DNA from: Sphingopyxis italica
GTDB taxonomy: Bacteria; Pseudomonadota; Alphaproteobacteria; Sphingomonadales; Sphingomonadaceae
Direction of reading: 5' to 3'
Length of the DNA: 64,000 bases
Assembly: GCF_011926545.1 (NCBI RefSeq)
Contig: NZ_JAATIT010000005.1
Location: 1-64,000 of the forward strand
Each line of letters starts with the position of its first letter. The first letter of the stretch is position 1. Positions 56,943 to 64,000 of the stretch are shown piece after piece. Position numbers and translations under genes: made by a program. The notes beneath the pieces are model-generated. The model saw only the letters and a list, made by a program, of their open reading frames with translations. It was not told the origin of the DNA and ran no database searches.

Positions 56943-59114
56943 CTATGCGACGCAGCGCATGGCGAAGGCCCAGAAGAGCGCCTTTTCCCTATATTCGCTC
57001 GCGAGGTCGGCACTGCCCTGATGGCCGCTGTCCATGTCGGTCATCAGCATCGCGGGATTGCCGCTCGTCGATCGCCGCCGCACTTCGGCAACGAGCTTCG
57101 CCGGCTCCCAATAGGCGACGCGGTCGTCCTTCAGCCCCGCGGTGCAGAGCAGCGGCGGATAGGGGGCCGCGCGGACATTCTCATAGGGCGAGATCGAGGC
57201 GATATAGTCATAGGCCTTCGGATCGGCGAGCGGATCGCCCCAATCGGGGCGGAACAGCGGGACGAGCGGGTGCGCAGCGTCGCTCATCGTGTTGAGCATG
57301 TCGACGAACGGCACTTTCGCGATGACGCCGCCCCACAGTGTGGGCGCGATATTCATGCTCGCGCCCACCAGCAGGCCGCCCGCGGAGAGGCCATAGGCGA
57401 CGATTTTGCCTTTCGCCGTATAGCCTTCGCTCGCGAGATATTCGGCGCAGGCGATGAAATCGGTGAAGCTGTTGCGCTTGGTGAATTTGCGGCCGCCGAG
57501 GAACCATTGGCGCCCCTTCTCGGACCCGCCGCGGACATGCGCGATCGCATAGCGCCAGCCGCGATCGACGAGCGCGAGCGCGGGGATCGAGAACTCGGGA
57601 TCGCTCGAGACGCCGTAGGAGCCATAGCCATATTGGAGGAGCGGCGCCTTGCCGTCCTGGAGCGCGCCGCGGCGCGAGAGCAGGGTGATCGGCACCATTT
57701 CGCCATCGGGCGCGGGGGCGAACAGGCGTTCGACCTGATAGTCGTCGGGGTCGAAGTTTTCGACCTTCTGTTGCCGGACGACCGTCTGTTCGCCGCTCGC
57801 GAGGTCGACGCGGATCCAGCGGCGCGGCGATTTGGGCGACTGGTGCGCGATCATCACCGATGCGGCGTCATAGCTTTGTTCGAGCGGGAGTTCGATCGCA
57901 TAGGCGGGATCGTCGAACGCGATCGCCTGTTCCGATCCGTCGGCGCGGAGGATGACGAGGCGGTGCAGGCCCTCGGCGCGTTCGAGCCGCACGAGCGCGC
58001 GCTTGAACGGCAGGATCGACAGGATCGGCGTGCCGGCGCGGTGCGGGACGAGCGCCCCGAGCGTGCGGAAGTCCTTTGGGTCGAGGCGCAACAACTGCAT
58101 GTCGAAGGCGTCGCCGAGGTCGGTCAGCGCGACGAGGCTGCCGTCCCATTCGTCGATCTCGTAGCGCACGCCGGCCTTGCGCGGCCAGACGGGGGCGGGA
58201 GCGGCGGCTTCGTCGCGCGCGGGCACGAGGCGAACCTCGGCGGTCTCGGGACCGGCGAGCGTCAGCGCGACGAAGCCGTCCGCCGCGGTTCGCTTGACCG
58301 ACATGAAGATCGCCGGGTCCTTCTCCTCATAGACGAGGTCGGTGACCTTGCCGTCGAGTGAAGTGCGATAGAGCCGCGTCGGGCGATTGCGCGCGTCGCG
58401 CCAGATCCAGAACAGCCAGCGCGACGAGGGCGAGAAGACCAGCCCGCCATAACCATAGGCGTCCTTGTCGACGATCGTGCGGATCGCGCCGCTGGCGTTG
58501 TCGCGGATGCAGATGCGGTGGCGGTCGTTGCCGATCACATCCTCGGCCCAGGCGAACCAGCGGTGATCGGGGCTCGGCTGGTGGCCGGTGCTGCGGAAAT
58601 AGGGCTGGCCTTCGGCGCGCACGCTTTCGTCGACGAGCAGTTCGGCTTTTCCGCCGCCCTGCTGGCGGGTGTAGCGCGCGTGCGTGGCGCCGGCTGGGAT
58701 CGCCGACGAATAGGTCCAGCCGTCCTTTTCGAGCGCGGGCGCCGCGGCGGCATCCGAACCGCGCGCCAGCATCGCGCGCACCAGCTCAGCCTGCTCGTCC
58801 GCGGTCGGCTCCAGCATCGCATCGGCATAGGCGTTTTCGTCGGCGAGCATTTTCGCGACGGCGGGGGGCAGATTGGTGCGGTTGCGTTCGCCGCTTTCCG
58901 GGATGAATTTCATCCAGCTATAGGCGTCGTCGCGCGTGCGGCCGAGTTGTTCGATGACGTTCGAAATGCGCGGCGATTGCGGCGGCGGGACTGCGGGCCA
59001 GTGTCCGGCGGCGACCCGCTCAAGCGCCCATGCGGCGCGGTTGCCGAGCAGGAGTGCCGCCATCGCGGCGCTGCCCATAAAGGCTCTTCGGCCCCTGTTT
59101 TCGATGACTTTCAT
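56943..59114 (-). CDS. Oligopeptidase B-like S9 peptidase with Tat signal
   Basis: The 723-residue protein is an S9A serine peptidase. The catalytic Ser is in GLSAGGLLVG, the Asp in CTAGLKDDRV and the His in DSGHQGS, following a beta-propeller half. Oligopeptidase B cuts short peptides after Arg/Lys. Unlike the usual cytoplasmic enzyme, this one starts NRGRRAFMGSAAMAALLLG, a twin-arginine signal, so it is probably exported folded. Substrate specificity is inferred from family. Confidence 0.9.
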   Translation of the reverse strand: MKVIENRGRRAFMGSAAMAALLLGNRAAWALERVAAGHWPAVPPPQSPRISNVIEQLGRTRDDAYSWMKFIPESGERNRTNLPPAVAKMLADENAYADAMLEPTADEQAELVRAMLARGSDAAAAPALEKDGWTYSSAIPAGATHARYTRQQGGGKAELLVDESVRAEGQPYFRSTGHQPSPDHRWFAWAEDVIGNDRHRICIRDNASGAIRTIVDKDAYGYGGLVFSPSSRWLFWIWRDARNRPTRLYRTSLDGKVTDLVYEEKDPAIFMSVKRTAADGFVALTLAGPETAEVRLVPARDEAAAPAPVWPRKAGVRYEIDEWDGSLVALTDLGDAFDMQLLRLDPKDFRTLGALVPHRAGTPILSILPFKRALVRLERAEGLHRLVILRADGSEQAIAFDDPAYAIELPLEQSYDAASVMIAHQSPKSPRRWIRVDLASGEQTVVRQQKVENFDPDDYQVERLFAPAPDGEMVPITLLSRRGALQDGKAPLLQYGYGSYGVSSDPEFSIPALALVDRGWRYAIAHVRGGSEKGRQWFLGGRKFTKRNSFTDFIACAEYLASEGYTAKGKIVAYGLSAGGLLVGASMNIAPTLWGGVIAKVPFVDMLNTMSDAAHPLVPLFRPDWGDPLADPKAYDYIASISPYENVRAAPYPPLLCTAGLKDDRVAYWEPAKLVAEVRRRSTSGNPAMLMTDMDSGHQGSADLASEYREKALFWAFAMRCVA

Positions 59115-59371
59115 GCCGACCCTCTCCGACCGATGACGATGCCGCGTTCAGTCTATGGCAGAGCAAATGGCTTACTGCGCCGATCAGGCCGCCCAATCCA
59201 TCGATCGGGCAATTTGACCGCAAGTCCCCACGAAACCACGCTTTCCTGCGCGCCGGCGCTGGCCCGATCCGGCTCGATAATGGCCCGACCATCGCCGTCA
59301 CGCCAATTTCGCATGTTAGCTTGAGGATCGGAATTTCCTACCAATAGGCAATATCAAAAAGGGAGGCAGAA

Positions 59372-61564
59372 ATGGGCTTTGCATCGATCAGGCGGATCGC
59401 CGCGTGCGGCATCTCGGTCCTGGCGCTGGGCTATGCGACGGGGGCGGCGGCACAGGAGGTCGACGATACCGAGATCGTCGTTACCGCCGCCAAGCGCGAA
59501 CAGTCGGTGCGCGACGTCAGCGGATCGGTGAGCGCGGTCAGCGAAGCGACGCTCCAGAAACTCAACGCCCAGAGCCTCTCCGACTATATCACCCGCGTGC
59601 CCGGCGTCATATTCAACGACTATCAGCCCGGCGTGTCCGAAGTCGTGATCCGCGGGGTCGCGTCGTCGACCTATCACGAAGCCAATCAGGCGACGACGGG
59701 CTATTACCTCAACGAAGTGCCGCTGATCGAGCCCGGCTTCCCCCTCGTCATCCCTGACGTCGACAGCTTCGACGTGGCGCGTGTCGAGGTGCTGCGCGGA
59801 CCGCAGGGGACGCTGTTCGGGTCGTCCTCGCTCGGCGGCGCGATCAACTATGTGGTGAACGAGGCCGACCCCTCGCGGTTCGACGTCGGGTTCGAGGGGA
59901 ATCTGGCGACGACCAAGGGCGCGGGCGAAGCGAGCTATGCGGCCAAGGCGATGGTCAACCTGCCGATCGTCACCGACAAGCTGGCGGTCCGCCTCGTCGC
60001 GCTGCAGCGTTACGACGCGGGCTATCTCGACAACACGCTGCTCGGCGAAGACGGCAGCAACGACCTTCGGGTCAGGGGCCTGCGCGGCTCGATCGTCTTT
60101 ACCCCGACCGAGACGACGCGCATCTCGGCGCTGAGCATGTATCAGGAATATGATCTCGACGATCAGACCTATGTGATTTTCGGCCCGCCCAAGACGTTCG
60201 AGCGCGCGACCAACGTCGCGGAATATCAAGACACGAGCTTTATGATGCACAGCCTCAGGATCGAGCAGGATCTGGGCTTTGCGACGCTGACCGCGGTCGG
60301 CAGCTATACCGAGAAGAAGGCCGATCTGGCGTTCGACAATTCGATCTTCAACGGCAACGACCCGCGCACCGACACGCCCGAACTCGCGAGCAGCGACGGC
60401 AAGTCGAAGACCGAATATGGCGAACTGCGCCTCGCGTCGCCCGACGGCGGGCGGTTTCGCTGGCTGCTCGGCGCCAATTACACGCGGCTGCGCTCGAACA
60501 ACACCGACGGCACCTTTATCGAGGGCATCGCCGATTATATCGACGCGAACCCGGGTGAATTCGACGGCCAGCCGGGCAGCGAGCTTGCCCCCGGCGACCT
60601 CGCGACGCGGACGATCAGCAGCAACCGGGTCACCGAAAAGGCGATCTTCGGCGAAGCGTCGTTCGACATCGTCGATACGCTGACGCTGACCGTCGGCGGC
60701 CGCCTGTTCGAATATCGTTCGCGCCCGCGCCTGCAATATCTGCCGAACGCCAATCTGGTCGACCCGTTCGATTTCGCGCCGGCGGCGGACAAGGATTCGG
60801 ATTTCATTCCGAAGGCCTCGCTGACGTACAAACCGTCGGACGATTTCATGGTCTATGCGCTTTATTCGGAGGGCTTCCGCATTGGCGGCGTCAACGTCTA
60901 TTCGGCCGCGGTCCCCGGCCTGCCGCTGACCTTTGAAAGCGATACGACGAAAAACTTCGAGATCGGCACGCGCTTCGACCTGATCGACAAGACGCTGAGC
61001 GTCGATGTCACCGCCTATCATATCGACTGGGGCAATATTCAGGCGCGCCTGTTCACGCCGGTCGACTTCGACGCCTATACGATCAACGGCGGCGGCGCCG
61101 ATATCGACGGGGTCGAGATCAGCCTGAACCTGCGTCCGACGCGCAACCTCAGCTTCTCGTCGAACATCGCCTATAATGATGCGCGGCTGTCGACCCTGCT
61201 CCCCGACAGCTTCGCGCCGGGCGGCGGCTATGCGAAGGGAACGCGTCTGCCGGGCGCGTCCGAATGGACGCTGTCGAACTCGCTCGACCTCAGCTTCGCC
61301 GATGCGCCGCTCAAGCCGCGCTTCGGCATCGCGCATCGCTATCTGTCGAGCGCGCCCGTCGATTTCGCGGGGACGCTGGAGAAGGGCGATTTCCACCTCG
61401 TCGACCTCAATGCGTCGATCACGGTGAACGAGCGGATCGAACTGGGTGTGTTCGCGAAGAATCTGTTCAACCAATATGGCATTTTGAACGCGCCCTTCGC
61501 CTTCGCGGGATCGGTCGCGCGGCCGCGAACCGTGGGTGCGACGGTGCGGTTCAGCCTGGACTGA
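59372..61564 (+). CDS. TonB-dependent receptor
   Basis: The 730-residue outer-membrane protein has a signal peptide ending at TGAAAQ, the TonB box-like DTEIVVTAAKREQ, a plug (SDYITRVPGVIF, VEVLRGPQGTLFGSSSLGGA) and a barrel ending VRFSLD. It is shorter than the receptor at 40613 and of the general siderophore/vitamin-like subtype. No ligand is indicated by neighbours. gggaggcagaa precedes the ATG. Confidence 0.93.
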   Translation: MGFASIRRIAACGISVLALGYATGAAAQEVDDTEIVVTAAKREQSVRDVSGSVSAVSEATLQKLNAQSLSDYITRVPGVIFNDYQPGVSEVVIRGVASSTYHEANQATTGYYLNEVPLIEPGFPLVIPDVDSFDVARVEVLRGPQGTLFGSSSLGGAINYVVNEADPSRFDVGFEGNLATTKGAGEASYAAKAMVNLPIVTDKLAVRLVALQRYDAGYLDNTLLGEDGSNDLRVRGLRGSIVFTPTETTRISALSMYQEYDLDDQTYVIFGPPKTFERATNVAEYQDTSFMMHSLRIEQDLGFATLTAVGSYTEKKADLAFDNSIFNGNDPRTDTPELASSDGKSKTEYGELRLASPDGGRFRWLLGANYTRLRSNNTDGTFIEGIADYIDANPGEFDGQPGSELAPGDLATRTISSNRVTEKAIFGEASFDIVDTLTLTVGGRLFEYRSRPRLQYLPNANLVDPFDFAPAADKDSDFIPKASLTYKPSDDFMVYALYSEGFRIGGVNVYSAAVPGLPLTFESDTTKNFEIGTRFDLIDKTLSVDVTAYHIDWGNIQARLFTPVDFDAYTINGGGADIDGVEISLNLRPTRNLSFSSNIAYNDARLSTLLPDSFAPGGGYAKGTRLPGASEWTLSNSLDLSFADAPLKPRFGIAHRYLSSAPVDFAGTLEKGDFHLVDLNASITVNERIELGVFAKNLFNQYGILNAPFAFAGSVARPRTVGATVRFSLD

Positions 61565-61577
61565 CGATGAAACGGCT

Positions 61578-61609
61578 GCCCCGCCGGAAGGGCGGGGCGG
61601 TCATTTTTT
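61578..61609 (+). terminator. Intrinsic terminator after the TonB receptor
   Basis: An 8-bp G/C stem (gccccgcc / ggcggggc) with a ggaag loop is followed by ggtca and six T. It starts 14 bp past the stop codon. Confidence 0.75.
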
Positions 61610-61652
61610 GGGAGCGACCGGTTCCGGCCGCTTCCTACCCCAAATACGAGCT

Positions 61653-62666
61653 TTACGCCTGAAACCCCGAAAGGAAAGCGGCGACGTTTTTCCCGAGGTC
61701 GCCGACGGCGTAGCCGCCCTCCATCACGATCAGCGTCGGGACGCCGAGCGACGCGATGCGCCCAGCCAGCTCGACATAATCGGCGCGTTCGAGCGCGAAG
61801 CTCGAAATCGGGTCGCTGCTGTGCGTGTCGGCGCCGAACGAGAGGATCAGGAACTTCGCGCCCCAATCCGAGATCGCGGCCAGCGCGGTGTCGAGCGCGG
61901 GCGCATAGCTTTGCCCGTCGGTGCCGCGGGGCAGAGGGAGGTTGAGCGTCGTGCCTTCGCCCGCGCCTTCGCCACGCTCGTCGGCATGGCCCCAATAGAA
62001 AGGGTAGTCGGTGCGCGGGTCGGCGTGGATCGAGGCGAAGAAGACATCCCGATCCTCGTAGAAGATGTCCTGCGTCCCGTTGCCGTGGTGATAATCGATG
62101 TCGAGGATCGCGACCGGGCCGAGGCCGCGGCTGTGCGCCTCGCGCGCGGCGATCGCGGCGTTGTTGAGGTAGCAATAGCCGCCCATATAATCGCGCCCGG
62201 CATGATGGCCGGGCGGACGGCAGAGCGCGAAAGCGTGGCGCGCGTCGCTGCCGGTCAACTCATCGAGCGCCGAGAGCGCGCATTGCGCCGACCAATAGGC
62301 CGATTCCCACGTCCCCGCCGCGATCGGCGTCCCCGCGTCATAGCTGTAAGCGCCGAGATCGGCGTCGATGCGCCCGAAGCCAAGCGGCCGGCGGCGCCTG
62401 ATTGGAAAGGTGTAGCCGATCGCATCGCCGTTGCGGCCCGCGGCGATCCAGTCGCGATGCGCACGTTCGAGAAAGGCGATATAATAGGCATCGTGCACGG
62501 CGAGCAGCGGCGCCATGCCGAAGTCGCGGACGGGCTGCCAGTCGGTGAAAGCTTCGACGATCGAACGCGGGCGCTCGATATTTTCGGCATAGGGCACCCA
62601 GTCGCCATTGTGCAGTTCGCGCGATGGCGCGTGGGCGGTCTGGCGATCGTCGAAGAAAAGCTTCAC
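61653..62666 (-). CDS. Histone deacetylase-like amidohydrolase
   Basis: The ~337-residue protein has the arginase/deacetylase zinc fold: CRPPGHHAGRDYMGGYCYLN, ILDIDYHHGNGTQDIFY and a final MEGGY. Bacterial members are often acetylpolyamine amidohydrolases. The GTG at 62666 is preferred: it overlaps the preceding stop as GTGA and gives KLFFDDRQ directly after the start; ATG 62690 is the alternative. It is last of a leftward three-gene operon. Confidence 0.9.
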   Translation of the reverse strand: MKLFFDDRQTAHAPSRELHNGDWVPYAENIERPRSIVEAFTDWQPVRDFGMAPLLAVHDAYYIAFLERAHRDWIAAGRNGDAIGYTFPIRRRRPLGFGRIDADLGAYSYDAGTPIAAGTWESAYWSAQCALSALDELTGSDARHAFALCRPPGHHAGRDYMGGYCYLNNAAIAAREAHSRGLGPVAILDIDYHHGNGTQDIFYEDRDVFFASIHADPRTDYPFYWGHADERGEGAGEGTTLNLPLPRGTDGQSYAPALDTALAAISDWGAKFLILSFGADTHSSDPISSFALERADYVELAGRIASLGVPTLIVMEGGYAVGDLGKNVAAFLSGFQA

Positions 62667-63241
62667 CTCTTTGCCTGTCCTTCCATCCATGCCGCGAGCG
62701 TCCGGTCGCTGTGGCCCGCAACGATCTCGGCAAAGCCCGGCGCGCTTTCGTCCTGCCCGAGCTTGAAGCTGTGCTCGGCCGAGCGGACATGGGCTCGAAA
62801 CGCGATGATCTGATCGAGCATCTTTTCATAGCGCGGGCCGAGGCTGGCTGTCGACCAGGCGCCGCCTTCCATCTTGGCGACGAGCCGTTCGATGGCGTCG
62901 CGCGTTTCGTCGCCAACGAACTCGATCTCGACCGTGAAGCGCAGCACCGCATAATTCCACGTCGGCGCCCAGTCGGCTTTCGACAGCAAGCTCGTCGGGA
63001 CATAGGCTTCGGGGCCGGTGAAGAGGATCAGTCCGCGCGGATCGGCGCGGAAATCGCCCACCAGCGGATTGCGCAGCGCGCAATGGCCGAACAGCGAGGT
63101 CACCGCGCCGTCCGCGTCGGTTTCGGCAATCAGCGGGAGCGGGCTGGCGTGAAAATCGCGCGAGACGAGCCAGGCGAGCGGATAATCGGCGATGAGCCGA
63201 CGGACGTCGGCGGCTTCGCGCGGATTATAAGGGCTGGTCAT
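62663..63241 (-). CDS. FMN-binding PaiB-like protein
   Basis: The 192-residue protein matches PaiB (PF04299) with YNPREAADVRRLIADYPLAWLVS at the start, PTSLLSKADWAPTWNYAVLR and a C-terminal SAEHSFKLGQ. PaiB of Bacillus is a flavin-binding regulator linked to the polyamine acetyltransferase PaiA. The start overlaps the upstream hydrolase stop by ATGA. Confidence 0.88.
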   Translation of the reverse strand: MTSPYNPREAADVRRLIADYPLAWLVSRDFHASPLPLIAETDADGAVTSLFGHCALRNPLVGDFRADPRGLILFTGPEAYVPTSLLSKADWAPTWNYAVLRFTVEIEFVGDETRDAIERLVAKMEGGAWSTASLGPRYEKMLDQIIAFRAHVRSAEHSFKLGQDESAPGFAEIVAGHSDRTLAAWMEGQAKR

Positions 63242-64000
63242 GCCTTCAGAATATCACGGATCCACGCCGCCTGCTCGTCGATCGCGCGGCTGGCGAGCGG
63301 CGCGATCGATACGGCTTCGAGAAAGCTGTGCGTCGCGCCCGCATAGGTCACGGCGCGGGCCGGGACGCCGGCTTCCTCCAGCTTGCGCGCGAAGGCGTCG
63401 TTGCAATCGGCGAGGATGTCGCATTCGGCGATCGCGAGGAAGGCGGGGGGCAGGCCGGCGAGGTCGGCGCGCAGCGGCGCGACGAGCGGATTGGCGAGCT
63501 GTTCGGGCCCGTCGACATAGGCGGCCCAGAAAGCATCCATCTCATCCGATTCAAGCGAATAGTCGCCGGCGCCGAAACGCGAATAGCTCGGCGTGCGTTC
63601 GGGGGCGAAGGCGCCATAGTTGAGCAGCATCGCGGTGGGCAGCGGGTGCCCGCGCTGGCGCTGAAGCAGGCAGGTCGCGACCGAGAGATTAGCGCCCGCG
63701 GAATCGCCGCCGATCAGCACGCGCTTCGCATCGAGGTTCAACGCGCCGGCCTCGGCCGCGATCCAGTCGAGCGCGGCGGCGCATTGCTCGAGCGCGACGG
63801 GGAATTTGCTTTCGGGCGACAGGCTGTAATCGATGCCGAGCACCGCGACGCCGGCGCGTCCGGCATATTCGCGCATCAGCCGGTCGTGCGTGTCGATGCT
63901 GAACAGCGTCCAGCCGCCGCCGTGAATATAGAGCATCACCGGCAATTTCGCGTCCGCGACCGGACGGTGGAGGCGCAGGCGAACGCCGTCCATGTCCATT
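63238..64000 (-). CDS. Alpha/beta hydrolase, hormone-sensitive-lipase type (5' end cut by window)
   Basis: The visible ~253 residues have the HSL oxyanion motif YIHGGGWTLF, the nucleophile GDSAGANLS, the Asp in ECDILADCND and the His in YAGATHSFLE. The family is usually about 310 residues with an N-terminal cap, and the frame is open to the window edge, so the true start probably lies upstream outside the window. It is likely an esterase, first of this leftward operon as far as seen. Confidence 0.85.
   Translation of the reverse strand, partial: MDMDGVRLRLHRPVADAKLPVMLYIHGGGWTLFSIDTHDRLMREYAGRAGVAVLGIDYSLSPESKFPVALEQCAAALDWIAAEAGALNLDAKRVLIGGDSAGANLSVATCLLQRQRGHPLPTAMLLNYGAFAPERTPSYSRFGAGDYSLESDEMDAFWAAYVDGPEQLANPLVAPLRADLAGLPPAFLAIAECDILADCNDAFARKLEEAGVPARAVTYAGATHSFLEAVSIAPLASRAIDEQAAWIRDILKA

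Overview
The window is GC-rich (about 65-67 % by eye), dense, single-chromosome alphaproteobacterial DNA. Several features point to Sphingomonadales, most likely a Sphingopyxis-like organism: class I lysyl-tRNA synthetase, the rpmF-plsX-fabH-ihfA-merR block, TonB receptors of the Caulobacter/Xanthomonas type, an EcfG-type general-stress promoter, and many sphingomonad-style intergenic palindromes. This placement comes from gene content and order, not from a database search. No rRNA, tRNA, CRISPR array, insertion sequence or prophage was seen.

Region 1 (1-31.5 kb) is mostly housekeeping. In order: a CsbD stress gene behind a GGAAC-N16-CGTT promoter; small envelope proteins; RarD; pyrC; ygfZ; a retropepsin-like protease; an MBL-fold hydrolase; MAPEG; rpmF-plsX-fabH; ihfA-merR; a SixA phosphatase with a DinG-like helicase; PilZ; lysK coupled to a one-domain asparaginase; a fatty-acid desaturase; and a GGDEF-EAL-PilZ protein. 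These are followed by an amidohydrolase, an RcnB-domain protein with tandem calcium-loop-like repeats, an orphan 2Fe-2S subunit, a class II aldolase, rpsU, an FKBP, and the leftward pyrE-pdxJ-acpS-lepB run.

Region 2 (31.7-40.4 kb) is a complete aa3-type cytochrome c oxidase operon: ctaC, ctaD, ctaB, a 49-residue membrane protein, ctaG, ctaE, a DUF983 protein and SURF1. It continues into thrC and an RlmI-like methyltransferase.

Region 3 (40.5-55.6 kb) is the accessory centrepiece, a carbohydrate (probably beta-glucan) utilization locus. A large TonB receptor is followed by seven nearly overlapping genes: halogenase, SapC, JmjC-like cupin, halogenase, GH16, LacI and a sugar MFS. A GH3 glucosidase and an FHS-type sugar porter come next. 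The promoter region of the receptor and that of GH3 share an identical 14-bp sequence centred on AACGTT. This is the form expected for a LacI-family operator, so the locus probably encodes its own repressor. The two flavin-dependent halogenase homologues with SapC and a cupin inside a glycan locus are the least understood part of the window.

Region 4 (55.6-64 kb) holds a GGDEF protein, a Tat-exported oligopeptidase B, a second TonB receptor and a leftward operon of an esterase (cut by the window edge), a PaiB-like protein and a histone-deacetylase-like amidohydrolase.

Two copies of a ~135-bp palindromic element (15281-15420 and 29983-30116) and several shorter REP-like palindromes sit between genes. 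One 135-bp copy lies inside the pyrE-pdxJ-acpS-lepB run.
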